Assembly (NCBI RefSeq): GCF_030269305.1
Contig: NZ_BSTC01000023.1
Span: 1-64,000 of the forward strand
Length of the DNA: 64,000 bases
Direction of reading: 5' to 3'
From: Kineosporia sp. NBRC 101731
Lineage (GTDB): Bacteria > Actinomycetota > Actinomycetes > Actinomycetales > Kineosporiaceae
Every line of letters starts with the position of its first letter. The stretch's first letter is position 1. The position numbers were made by a program, and so were the translations under genes. The notes under the pieces are model-generated. The model ran no database searches. It saw nothing but the letters and a program-made list of their open reading frames with translations, and was not told the origin of the DNA. Below, piece after piece: positions 42,377-53,569 of the stretch.

Positions 42377-43543
42377 TTGCCCAGCATCAACCTCCGGTCG
42401 GGGCGGGTCCGTGCGGCGCTCGCCGTCACGCTCGGCGCCCTGGTCGTCGTGCCGGTGGCGGTGAACTCGCTCACCCCGGCGGGTGCCTCGACCCCGGTCT
42501 CCGCGGCGGGCCTGAAGATCACGGTGTCCGGTCCGGCCACGGTGACCGCCGCGAAGGCCTACCCGGTCACGGTCACCGGTGACGACCGGGTGTGCGGCGT
42601 GATGGAGGGCACCACCAACCAGATCGACAGGACGAAGCCCTACCGCCTGACGTTCTCGCCGAAGAACCTCTCCGCGGGCCCGCACAAGCTCTCGATCGCC
42701 GCGATCGGCTGCTCCGACACCAACAGTTTCCCGGTCTACGGCAGCGTCACCAAGGCCGTGACGGTGCCGGTGCACGTGGAGAGCTACAGCCGCTGGATCG
42801 CCCCGGCCTCCTCCACCGCCGCCGACCGCAAGCTGGGCCTGAAGGTCACCACCGCGAAGGCCGGCGTCACCGTGAAGCTGATGCGGGGGTCGAAGACCGT
42901 CACGTCACTGGGCAGCCGGTCCACGAAGGCCGCCACCTACAGCTGGAAGCCGGCCGGTGTGGCCAAGGGCGACTACACGCTCGCGGTCACGTCGGGCGGC
43001 AGCACGGTGAGGATGCGTACGAGCATCACGAACGGCTGGGCCCCGATGCAGGCGCCGTTCCCGCGCTGCAAGACCCTGACCTGGCGCTACGACGCGAGCG
43101 GGGAACCGGCCCGCGCCGACGGCATCGAGAAGGACCTGCGCGGCGCCTTCACCCGGGTGTCGAAGGTGACCGGCCTGAAGTTCAAGCAGGTCAAGAGCGG
43201 TGGCACGATCAAGGTCGACTGGGGTGGGTCCGACCGCTTCCCCGACGGCGGCAACGACGCGGCCGGGGTGGGCGGTTCCACGGTGAGCGGGGGCAAGGCC
43301 GTCTCCGGCGGCCTGACCCTGAACACGGCCTCCACCTGGGTGGGTGCGGCCGGCTTCGGTCACGACGCGAACGACTTCCCGGCCCGGGGCGGGCTGATCC
43401 TGCACGAGCTCGGGCACGTCCTCGGCCTGGGGCACGTGACCAGCAAGAAGGCGCTGATGTACCCGGTGTCCAGCAACGGTTCCCCGTCCACGCTGACGGC
43501 GTACGAGAAGGCCGGGCTGAAGGCGCTCTACCCGGCCTGCTGA
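42377..43543 (+). CDS. Secreted metzincin/matrixin-like metalloprotease, copy 1
   Basis: A 388-residue secreted protein. A basic N-terminus and a hydrophobic segment (ALAVTLGALVVVPVAV) with a likely AGAS cleavage site form a signal peptide; the middle has Ig/beta-sandwich-like repeats; the C-terminal domain has the zinc site LHELGHVLGLGH followed by an ALMYPV Met-turn. The start TTG 42377 is chosen because the leader GAGAGTGAGA and TTG-CCC-AGC parallel the paralogue at 44587; ATG 42344 is the longer alternative. It is homologous to the gene at 44587, with a sirtuin gene between them. Confidence 0.82.
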   Translation: MPSINLRSGRVRAALAVTLGALVVVPVAVNSLTPAGASTPVSAAGLKITVSGPATVTAAKAYPVTVTGDDRVCGVMEGTTNQIDRTKPYRLTFSPKNLSAGPHKLSIAAIGCSDTNSFPVYGSVTKAVTVPVHVESYSRWIAPASSTAADRKLGLKVTTAKAGVTVKLMRGSKTVTSLGSRSTKAATYSWKPAGVAKGDYTLAVTSGGSTVRMRTSITNGWAPMQAPFPRCKTLTWRYDASGEPARADGIEKDLRGAFTRVSKVTGLKFKQVKSGGTIKVDWGGSDRFPDGGNDAAGVGGSTVSGGKAVSGGLTLNTASTWVGAAGFGHDANDFPARGGLILHELGHVLGLGHVTSKKALMYPVSSNGSPSTLTAYEKAGLKALYPAC

Positions 43544-43546
43544 TCT

Positions 43547-44428
43547 GTGGTCAGGGCGCAGAATGACGGGGTGGACGACACCCTCCTGAGCCCTGCCTTC
43601 GAGTCCCTCGTCGATCTGGTCTCCGACGGTGGGGCGGTGGTGCTGAGCGGCGCGGGGATCTCCACCGACTCGGGTATCCCGGACTACCGGGGCCCGTCGG
43701 GAGCCCTGCGCCGCCACACCCCGATGACCTTCCAGACCTTCATGAAAGACGCCTCGGCGCGCCATCGGTACTGGGCGCGCAGCTACCTGGGGTGGCGGCA
43801 GATGAAGCGGGCCCGGCCCAACGCCGCGCACCGGGCGGTGGCCGGGCTCCAGGCCCAGGGACTGCTGGAGGGCGTCATCACCCAGAACGTCGACGGTCTG
43901 CACCAGGCCGCCGGTGCGACCGGGGTGATCGAGCTGCACGGTGGCCTCGACCGGGCGCTGTGCCTGAACTGCGGGGCGGCCGTCTCCCGGGCCGACCTCG
44001 ACGTGACTCTGCGGGCGGCCAACCCGGACTTCACCGTGCAGGCCGAGGCGATCAACCCGGACGGCGACGTGGACCTGCCCCAGGAGGCCCTGGACGGATT
44101 CGTCATGGTCGCCTGTGAGCACTGTGGGGAGGGGCCGCTGAAGCCCGACGTGGTGTTCTTCGGCGAGACGGTGCCGCGGCCCCGGGTGGAGGCCTGCTTC
44201 GGGATGGTCGACCGGGCCGGCTCGTTACTCATTCTCGGATCATCACTCAAAGTGATGTCGGGGTTCAGGTTCGTGCTGCACGCGCGCAAGCTGGGTATCC
44301 CTGTGGCGATCGTCAACCAGGGGGAAACCCGGGGCGATACGCACTGCGACATTCGCATTGATGCCCCTTTGGGCGTTCTGGTGCCTGCGCTGGAGCGGAC
44401 CCTGGCGGCAAAGTGCATGATCAAATAG
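43547..44428 (+). CDS. Sir2-family NAD-dependent protein deacetylase
   Basis: A 293-residue sirtuin. NAD-binding GAGISTDSGIPDYRGP is near residue 35, catalytic His in ITQNVDGLH and ELHGGLD, and a zinc ribbon of CLNCG and CEHCG. It removes acyl groups from lysines using NAD. Rv1151c-like sirtuins of actinobacteria have the same length. GTG 43547 starts 3 bp after the protease stop, so it may be translated with it; GTG 43571 is possible. Confidence 0.9.
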   Translation: MVRAQNDGVDDTLLSPAFESLVDLVSDGGAVVLSGAGISTDSGIPDYRGPSGALRRHTPMTFQTFMKDASARHRYWARSYLGWRQMKRARPNAAHRAVAGLQAQGLLEGVITQNVDGLHQAAGATGVIELHGGLDRALCLNCGAAVSRADLDVTLRAANPDFTVQAEAINPDGDVDLPQEALDGFVMVACEHCGEGPLKPDVVFFGETVPRPRVEACFGMVDRAGSLLILGSSLKVMSGFRFVLHARKLGIPVAIVNQGETRGDTHCDIRIDAPLGVLVPALERTLAAKCMIK

Positions 44429-44586
44429 CCCGATCGGTCACTTCGTGCTCGTCCGAGCGGGTAGGTTGACCTCCGCCGACCGGTTGACAGTCGGTGCCCG
44501 ACCTCACCATTCGTAGTCGCTGATCGACGGTCTCGCAGTCACTGAAAGCCTTCCGTCGCCGCCGCTGAAGAGAGCGAGAGACGCAG

Positions 44587-47359
<2,773 letters not shown>

Positions 47360-47370
47360 ACTACCCCTGA

Positions 47371-47417
47371 AGAGGGGACGTTCGCGGGCACCGACCCGTG
47401 GACGTCCCCTCTTTTTC
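47371..47417 (+). terminator. Rho-independent terminator of argG
   Basis: Arms AGAGGGGACG (47371-47380) and CGTCCCCTCT (47403-47412) with extra pairing (GCGGG/CCCGT) and a TTTTT tail. Confidence 0.88.
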
Positions 47418-47502
47418 TGGTCGGGTTGCGCTGAGCAGCCCCGAGGGTTCATGATTCTCCCGTGATCCTTCCTCTCGTGATTGCCGAGATTTCCCCCGCT
47501 CG

Positions 47503-48831
47503 ATGAGCGACCCGGACGCGGCTGGTTCCGCGATCCTCGACCCGATCTGGGCCACGGCCCATCTCGAAGCCCGCCGGGCCGGTGTGCCTTCCACCATGGT
47601 GGATGCGGCTACCGAGCATCGGCTCGCCGGTGACTGGCGTCGTGCTTGTGCGGCCGCTGCGGTTGACGTGCGGCTGGACCTGGCCGACATCCGGAAACGG
47701 CACGGGCCTGACGTTCATCGTCAGATACTGGCTGATCTGCGATGTTTCGCGCCGGACCTGTTGCGGTGGCATCTGCCGCGCAGTCTTCCGGGTGGCGGGC
47801 CGCAGAAGGGCCTGGTGCTGATCCTCGCCGAATACCCCGGCGCCGGAGCGCTGGTCGTGCGGACGCCGGGCGTGCACTGGGCGGCGGGGGAGCGGCTGGT
47901 GCTCGAACTGGCGGAGCCGCCACCGGTGGGCCGACGCGCCGACCGGTGGCGCATCGTCCATCATCGGTATCTGTGGGACGCCGACCGGTCGGGTGAATAT
48001 GCTTCGCTGACAGTAGATTCCGACTCGGTGGTGCAGGCCCAGGATGCGGGTGATTTCGCCGGGGCCTGGCGGCTGGCCGGGATCGACCTGCATCCGGGCG
48101 AAGGATCGCGGATGCTGCGTCATCTGCGGGTGAACCTTCCCCGGTTGCTGGGCCTTCGGGAGACGGTGGCCCTGCGGCCGGGCGCCGGACTGGCCATCGT
48201 TCTGCAACCACGCCGAAAAGGACCGTACGCCTCGGGAGTCGACGCGTACGTCACGTCGGCGATGGCGGCGGCCCGGTTGCCGGTGCTGCCCCGGCCGGCC
48301 TGGTGCCGGCCGCTCGACCACGACCTGGTCCGGCTCGGGCTGGCCACTCCCATGCAGCTGCATCCGCTGGTGCGTCAGGCCTTTCGTGGTGATCCGGTCG
48401 CGGCGGGGGATTCCGTGCAGATCGACTGCCGGGGGCGTGCCCACCGGGTGCGCCGCGAGAACGGCCGGTGGACGGCCCTGGACCACGACGACCGTCAGGA
48501 CGAGGCCGAGCGGTTCCTGATCGGTCTGGGGGCGGTGGTTCTCGGATGTCATCAGGTCATCGCCGAGCTCGAGCACGCCCACGTCGTCGAGAAGGAACGC
48601 TTCGCAGCTGTTCCCCGCTATCGCTCGGCGCTGGCCGGGGTCCTGACCTGGCCGGCGCCCGACGGCCTGTCTCTCCAGGGTTCCGGCACCTTCCGGGCCT
48701 CTCCGGTTGCCCGGGAGACCGAGGCCGGTCGGACGCCCCGTGGACGCCATAACACCAAACCCTTGACCGGGCGTTACCTTCCGAAACTTCGAAAGGGAGC
48801 GTGCTGCGAACCCTCAGACGACGAATGGTGA
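47503..48831 (+). CDS. Unknown protein, first gene of a MoxR/VWA operon
   Basis: A 442-residue cytosolic protein that I do not recognise. It has no signal peptide and no membrane segment; the composition is rich in Arg, Asp and Leu, with Trp/His-rich strands. It overlaps or touches the MoxR ATPase gene downstream, so it may be a substrate, adaptor or scaffold for the ATPase/VWA pair. ATG 47503. Its stop lies at 48831, inside the start region of the next gene. Confidence 0.6.
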   Translation: MSDPDAAGSAILDPIWATAHLEARRAGVPSTMVDAATEHRLAGDWRRACAAAAVDVRLDLADIRKRHGPDVHRQILADLRCFAPDLLRWHLPRSLPGGGPQKGLVLILAEYPGAGALVVRTPGVHWAAGERLVLELAEPPPVGRRADRWRIVHHRYLWDADRSGEYASLTVDSDSVVQAQDAGDFAGAWRLAGIDLHPGEGSRMLRHLRVNLPRLLGLRETVALRPGAGLAIVLQPRRKGPYASGVDAYVTSAMAAARLPVLPRPAWCRPLDHDLVRLGLATPMQLHPLVRQAFRGDPVAAGDSVQIDCRGRAHRVRRENGRWTALDHDDRQDEAERFLIGLGAVVLGCHQVIAELEHAHVVEKERFAAVPRYRSALAGVLTWPAPDGLSLQGSGTFRASPVARETEAGRTPRGRHNTKPLTGRYLPKLRKGACCEPSDDEW

Positions 48832-48836
48832 TGCAG

Positions 48837-50030
48837 ATGAAGACCGCCGATACGTTGATCCGCCTCACCCGGGAAGCCTCCAGTGAACCCGGGACCGATC
48901 CCTACCTCAGCGCCATGGCCCTGGCCGTTCAGGCCGATCTTCCCGTACTGCTCTGGGGCGCGCCGGGAATCGGTAAGACCGCGACCCTGGAACGTCTGGC
49001 CGACGACCTCGGTCTGCCGCTGGAGACCGTGGTCGCGAGCGTCCATGACCCCACCGACTTCAACGGTCTGCCCGTTCCCGGGGCGGACCCGGCCCGGGAC
49101 GGTGTGCCGATGGCGCCGCCGGACTGGGCCGTGCGACTGCACCGGAACCCGGTCGGGGGCCTGCTCTTCCTCGACGAGCTGTCCTCCGCCACCCCGGCCG
49201 TGCAGGCGGCCCTGCTACGGGTGGTGCTGGAGCGGAAGGTGGGCAGCCTCGCCCTTCCCCACCAGGTCCGCGTGGTCGCCGCCGCGAACCCGCCCGAGTG
49301 CGCGGCCAACGGCTGGTCGCTGACCCCGCCGCTGGCCAACCGTTTCGTGCACCTGCCCTGGCGCCACGACCCGGCCGTGGTGGTCCGAGGGCTCGGGGGC
49401 TGCTGGCCGCACATCAGCCCGCCGCAGCTGGATCCCGGCCGGCTGGAGGCCTCCGTGGCCCGGGCCCGGGCGGCCGTGGCCGGATTCCTCACCGTGCGCC
49501 CCGATTACACCCATCGCCTGCCGAAGGACGACGCCGGCCGAGGAGGTGCCTGGCCGTCGCCGCGGACCTGGGAGATGGCGCTGCGGCTGCTGGCTTTCGG
49601 GTACGCGAGCGAGGTCGACCGGGAGACGATCTCGGTGGCGCTGCGCGGAACGGTCGGCGACGGCGCTGCGCTGGAACTGCTGGCCCACCTGGATCGGCAG
49701 GACCTTCCCGACCCGGAAGACGCTCTTCTGATGCCATATTCGTTCGACGTTCCGGAGCGCGGTGACCGGGTGCAGGCGGTGTTGCAGTCGGTGGTCGACG
49801 CGGTGTCGCGGCGCAGCAGTCAGGAACGGTGGATCGCGGCCTGGCGGGTACTGGACCGGGTGGCGCAGGTGCGACCGCTCGACCTGGTGGCCGCGAGCGC
49901 GTTGCAGCTCTCCGCGATGCGGGCACCGAACTGGCCCGCCCCGGTGGAGCTGACCACGATGCGGGGTCTGGCCGACCTGCCCGGTCTGGTGAAGCTGTCG
50001 CGGTCGCGGGAAGAGGCGGGTGCCTCCTGA
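48837..50030 (+). CDS. MoxR-like AAA+ ATPase
   Basis: A 397-residue ATPase. Walker A is GAPGIGKT, Walker B is GGLLFLDELSSA, sensor 1 is in VVAAANPPE and the arginine finger in PPLANRFVHLPW. Start options are GTG 48801, ATG 48825 and ATG 48837; 48837 is chosen because GGTGA lies 5 nt upstream and the protein then begins MKTADTL. Its stop overlaps the next start as TGATG. Confidence 0.85.
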   Translation: MKTADTLIRLTREASSEPGTDPYLSAMALAVQADLPVLLWGAPGIGKTATLERLADDLGLPLETVVASVHDPTDFNGLPVPGADPARDGVPMAPPDWAVRLHRNPVGGLLFLDELSSATPAVQAALLRVVLERKVGSLALPHQVRVVAAANPPECAANGWSLTPPLANRFVHLPWRHDPAVVVRGLGGCWPHISPPQLDPGRLEASVARARAAVAGFLTVRPDYTHRLPKDDAGRGGAWPSPRTWEMALRLLAFGYASEVDRETISVALRGTVGDGAALELLAHLDRQDLPDPEDALLMPYSFDVPERGDRVQAVLQSVVDAVSRRSSQERWIAAWRVLDRVAQVRPLDLVAASALQLSAMRAPNWPAPVELTTMRGLADLPGLVKLSRSREEAGAS

Positions 50031-51316
50031 TGGACCACCAGAAGCTGCTGGCGGCCAGACTTCTGGCCGTCCAGGCCCATCCGTATCTGGCCGGTGCCCT
50101 GTTCGCCATGACCATCGTCCCTGATCGTCAGCTCTTCACCATGGCGGTGGACCGCTACTGGCGCTGCTACGTCTCGCCCTCGTTCGTGGAGACCTGTGAC
50201 GTGGGTGAACTGGCCGGGGCCTGGGTGCACGAGGTGAGTCATCTGCTGCGTGATCACCATGCTCGGGGCGACGACCTCTGGGAGCGTTCACGGGCTGGGC
50301 GCGGCTCGCCCGACCCGTCCGTGACCTACGCCAGGACCCTGGCGGGAGGCTCGTGGCTGGATGCGGACAACCCCGGTCGAGAGCGCCTGCGGATGAACAT
50401 CGCGATGGACTGCGAGATCAACGACGACGAGCAGAGGCAGCCGGGTCCCGGCGGAATCCGGCTACCGGCAGGCAGTCTCGTACCCAGAAAGTTCGAGATG
50501 CCGGAGGGCCGACCGTTCGAGGGTTATCTGCGAGAGCTGCCTGCCACCGTGGTGAACGGCTACCTGGCCTGGCTCGACTGCGGTTCCGGGGCGCACGGAG
50601 GGGATGCGCCCTGGGACCTCGGCCCGGTCGGCGGGCACCCGCTCAGCCCGGCGGAGGCCGAGGTGATCCGCATTCGCACGGCCGAGCAGATCAAGCGTGG
50701 CCGGGGCCGTACCCCCGGTCGCTGGAGCCGATGGGCGGACGAGGTCGGCCGGCCGAAGCAGGACTGGCACCGGATTCTCGGGGCGGCGGTGCGGGCGGGA
50801 CTGGGCAGCGGGGGCGGATCGGGCGACCACACCTTCAACCGGCCCGGGCGCCGGTCGGCGGCCCTGGGCGGGCGGGTTGTGCTGCCCGCCCTGACCCGGC
50901 CCACCCCGGAGGTGGCCGTGGTCATCGACACCTCCGGCTCGGTCAGCGACAACGAGCTCGGCTCCGCCCTGGCCGAGACCGCCGGCATCATCAGCGCGGC
51001 CGGCGGGCGCCGGGTCACCGTCTACAGCTGTGATTCGGCCGTGCAGACGGTGCAGCAGGTGGCCTCGGCCCGGCAAATCACCCTGGCCGGGGGCGGCGGC
51101 ACCGATCTGCGCCGGGGTATCCGCCGGGCCCTGGCGGCCCGGCCCGTCCCCGACGTTCTGGTCATCCTCACCGACGGGCACACCGGCTGGCCGGAGAGCG
51201 CGCCGCAGGTACCGGTCGTCATCGGGGTGTTCGGGCCGGAACCGGCGCTGGGCGACGACGGTGAGTGGCGCCCGAAAAGACCACCGGCGTGGGCCCGGAC
51301 GATCCGGATCGGGTGA
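50030..51316 (+). CDS. DUF2201-like protein: HExxH metallopeptidase-like domain plus VWA
   Basis: A 428-residue protein. The N-terminal half has HEVSH at 67-71 (in AWVHEVSHLLRDHH), a zinc-protease-like motif, and later acidic residues (AMDCEIND). The C-terminal half is a VWA-like domain with MIDAS VIDTSGSVSD at about 302-311, GGGGTDL and LVILTDGHTGW. Such proteins form operons with MoxR ATPases. ATG 50030 overlaps the ATPase stop (TGATG), so they are co-translated. Confidence 0.85.
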   Translation: MDHQKLLAARLLAVQAHPYLAGALFAMTIVPDRQLFTMAVDRYWRCYVSPSFVETCDVGELAGAWVHEVSHLLRDHHARGDDLWERSRAGRGSPDPSVTYARTLAGGSWLDADNPGRERLRMNIAMDCEINDDEQRQPGPGGIRLPAGSLVPRKFEMPEGRPFEGYLRELPATVVNGYLAWLDCGSGAHGGDAPWDLGPVGGHPLSPAEAEVIRIRTAEQIKRGRGRTPGRWSRWADEVGRPKQDWHRILGAAVRAGLGSGGGSGDHTFNRPGRRSAALGGRVVLPALTRPTPEVAVVIDTSGSVSDNELGSALAETAGIISAAGGRRVTVYSCDSAVQTVQQVASARQITLAGGGGTDLRRGIRRALAARPVPDVLVILTDGHTGWPESAPQVPVVIGVFGPEPALGDDGEWRPKRPPAWARTIRIG

Positions 51317-51317
51317 G

Positions 51318-52418
51318 TTACCGGTCGAGCCGCCGGGAGATGTCCGGTACCAGGGTGTCGAGCAGCCAGTTCCCCGAAAGCAGGCTGGGGCGGTCGAGGG
51401 CCTCCCAGTACGGGAGATCGGGATCGGCGGGGAGGACCAGGGAACGGCCGTCGCGGGTGGCGGGAAGGGCGGCGAAGCGCTGGTTCTTGGTGACCGCCTT
51501 GGTCCCGCTCCTGGTCACCGTCCCGTCTCCGTTGCGGGGGACCGCGTCGGGGTTGTCGGAGTAGGTCGCGTCGACGACGATCAGGTCGGCGTCCAGGGTC
51601 GTGAAGTTCTTGGGCGTGAGGCGCATGTCCGTGACGTCTTCCAGCTTGGTCTTGTTCGCCTCGTCGACCAGCGCCGGGTTCACCCGGAACCCCAGATCGA
51701 GAAAGAACTGCATCCGGGCGATGGAGGAGATCTGGGCGAACCAGCTGGTCTCGAGCTTCTGCGCGAGAGAGATCGTCTTCCCGTCGAACTCGGGATGCTC
51801 CCGGGCCACCGAGACCGCTCTCGTCTTCAGGTCGTCCAGTAATTCTTCACCCTGCCGCGGTACCCCCATCGCCCGGGCGACCAGCATGGTCTGCTCCTCC
51901 AGGTCGGGGGAGCCGAACTCGCCCATGCCCTGCGGGGCGCTGATCACCGGAGCGATCTTCGTCAGGCTCTTGTAACGCTCCGGGTCGCGGTCGAGGTCCG
52001 TGTCGATGATGAGGTCAGGGTTCAGCTGGGCGACCAGCCGGCTCTCGTCGTCGTCCGCGTTCATCTGCTGGCTGGGAATGAGCTCCGGCGTGGAATCCAG
52101 GTGCTCGTTCGCCCACGGCCCGCTGCCCCGATTCCCGAACTGTTGCCAGCCCTTCATCGCGACCGGGGTGATCCCCAGCGCCAGCAGGGCGTCCGCGTCC
52201 CCGTACCCCAGCGCCACCACCCGCTCGGGCTGCTTCTCGATCGTGATGTCGCCGTAGAAAGTCTTGACCGTGGCCGGAAACTCGGCGGCCGGTGCCACCG
52301 TCACCGCCGCCGGCCCGGCGTGCCCCTCCACCGGCTTCGCGTCGGACGTGCAGGCGGCGAGAGTCCCGGCCAGGACACCCACGGCGAGAACGACCAGGAC
52401 GCGATATGGGCGATTCAT
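51318..52418 (-). CDS. Iron-siderophore-type substrate-binding lipoprotein
   Basis: A 366-residue periplasmic-binding-protein (FecB/FhuD type). The lipobox LAGTLAAC places the lipidated Cys at 23. The binding fold is shown by PERVVALGYGDADALLALGI and LNPDLIIDTD, then LIVVDATYSDN. It would deliver a ferric siderophore or related ligand to an ABC importer, but no permease or ATPase is next to it. ATG 52418. It is convergent with the DUF2201 gene (1 bp apart). Confidence 0.9.
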   Translation of the reverse strand: MNRPYRVLVVLAVGVLAGTLAACTSDAKPVEGHAGPAAVTVAPAAEFPATVKTFYGDITIEKQPERVVALGYGDADALLALGITPVAMKGWQQFGNRGSGPWANEHLDSTPELIPSQQMNADDDESRLVAQLNPDLIIDTDLDRDPERYKSLTKIAPVISAPQGMGEFGSPDLEEQTMLVARAMGVPRQGEELLDDLKTRAVSVAREHPEFDGKTISLAQKLETSWFAQISSIARMQFFLDLGFRVNPALVDEANKTKLEDVTDMRLTPKNFTTLDADLIVVDATYSDNPDAVPRNGDGTVTRSGTKAVTKNQRFAALPATRDGRSLVLPADPDLPYWEALDRPSLLSGNWLLDTLVPDISRRLDR

Positions 52419-52447
52419 GCCTCGAAGGGTAGTTCAGCGCCGGACCG
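52372..52447. repeat. Duplicated 5' region, intact copy (lipoprotein gene start and upstream)
   Basis: This segment, with the lipoprotein start codon (ATG 52418) and about 29 bp upstream, has a close but decayed copy at 53480-53556. About 10% of positions differ, and one base is missing in the copy. Confidence 0.75.
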
Positions 52448-52473
52448 GTACCAGGGGCCTGTACCCGCGGTGC

Positions 52474-53445
52474 TCACCAGCCGGTCGCGTCCCACAGCTT
52501 GATCGTGCCGTTTTCCCCGGCGGTGGCCAACCGGGTGCCGTCGGGGCTGAACGCCACCCCCGTTTGCCAGCAGGTGTCAGCCGCCAGGGTCACCAGGGAT
52601 CGGCCGGTGACCGGATCCCACACCCGCACCGTCTCGTCGTTGGAACCGGTGGCCAACCGCCGGCCGTCGGGCCGGAACGCGGCCGCGTTCACCTGGTCCT
52701 GATGGCCGTTCAGAGCCGGTCGGGGCTGGTCGGTGACCGGATCCCAGACGGTCACGGTGGCCTCGCCCCGTCTCAGCGTGACGAGCCGTCGGCCGTCCGG
52801 GCTGAACAGCACGGTGGTTACGGAGCCCTGGCCCGGCAGTCGGCGCGGCGGCCCGCCGGGCCACGGCCAGGGCCACAGGGTGACTCCGCCGTCGTGGTCA
52901 CCGGTCGCCAGTTGGGTGCCGTCAGGGCTGAACGTCACCACGTTGCTGCCGCGCTGGGGCTTGGGCGTCGGCTTGCCATGGGCGACGGTGCCGAAGTCCG
53001 ACCGGGGCCACCAGGGCCGTGACCGCCAGTCGGCGGCCTTCCAGACCCGCAGCGAGCCGTCGCCCCAGACCGCTGCCAGCTGGGTGCCCTGTGGGCTGAA
53101 CGCGACCTCGGCCGCGCCCTGCCACGGTTGCCGGGTCCGCACGCCCCTGCTCCCGAGCAGGCCGCCGGTAGCCGGGTTCCACACCCGCACTTTCTTGTCG
53201 GCCGAAGCGGTAGCCAGCAGCCCACCGTCCGGGCTGAACGCGACACTGCTCACGTACAGCCGGGAACTGGCGGCCAGGGTGTGCAGCAGTTGCCCGGTGG
53301 CCGCATCCCACAGTTTCACCGTCTGGTCCCCGGACGCGCTGGCCAGCAGGGTGCCGTCCGGGCTGAAGACCACACTCGTGACGAAAGCGGTGTGCCCGGT
53401 GAGGGTCAGGACCGGGACGGGCTGGGGTTTTCGTCCTTGGGCCAT
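52474..53445 (-). CDS. WD40-repeat protein
   Basis: A 323-residue protein of about seven WD40 blades. Repeats show the standard FSPDGT(R/L)LA, ending KLWDA or RVWD, e.g. VTSVVFSPDGTLLASASGD and VAFSPDGTRLATAGENGTIKLWD at the end. It forms a beta-propeller for protein contacts. The start is ATG 53445, just before the first blade; the open frame continues upstream through a decayed copy of another gene's signal peptide. It is in the same direction as the lipoprotein gene. Confidence 0.85.
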   Translation of the reverse strand: MAQGRKPQPVPVLTLTGHTAFVTSVVFSPDGTLLASASGDQTVKLWDAATGQLLHTLAASSRLYVSSVAFSPDGGLLATASADKKVRVWNPATGGLLGSRGVRTRQPWQGAAEVAFSPQGTQLAAVWGDGSLRVWKAADWRSRPWWPRSDFGTVAHGKPTPKPQRGSNVVTFSPDGTQLATGDHDGGVTLWPWPWPGGPPRRLPGQGSVTTVLFSPDGRRLVTLRRGEATVTVWDPVTDQPRPALNGHQDQVNAAAFRPDGRRLATGSNDETVRVWDPVTGRSLVTLAADTCWQTGVAFSPDGTRLATAGENGTIKLWDATGW

Positions 53446-53479
53446 GGGGTCATTTTGTCCGGCGAATTTCCGAATCTCA

Positions 53480-53556
53480 AGGACACCCACGGCGAGAACG
53501 GCCAGGATGCGATAGGGCGATTCAGGCCTCGAAGGGTAGTTCGGTGCCGGTCCGGG
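53480..53556 (-). pseudogene. Decayed duplicate of the lipoprotein gene 5' end
   Basis: On the minus strand this copy of 52372-52447 encodes PYRILAVLAVGVL, parallel to PYRVLVVLAVGVL of the lipoprotein signal peptide. The start ATG has changed (CAT to CAG on the + strand), and a base is missing upstream of it. It is located directly upstream of the WD40 gene and may supply its promoter. Confidence 0.75.
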
Positions 53557-53569
53557 GCGAGCCGATCGG

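Noticed and set aside
44470-44520. TTGACA box upstream of the second protease gene as a promoter
   Set aside because: TTGACA at about 44484 has no convincing -10 partner at 16-18 bp, so it was not listed.
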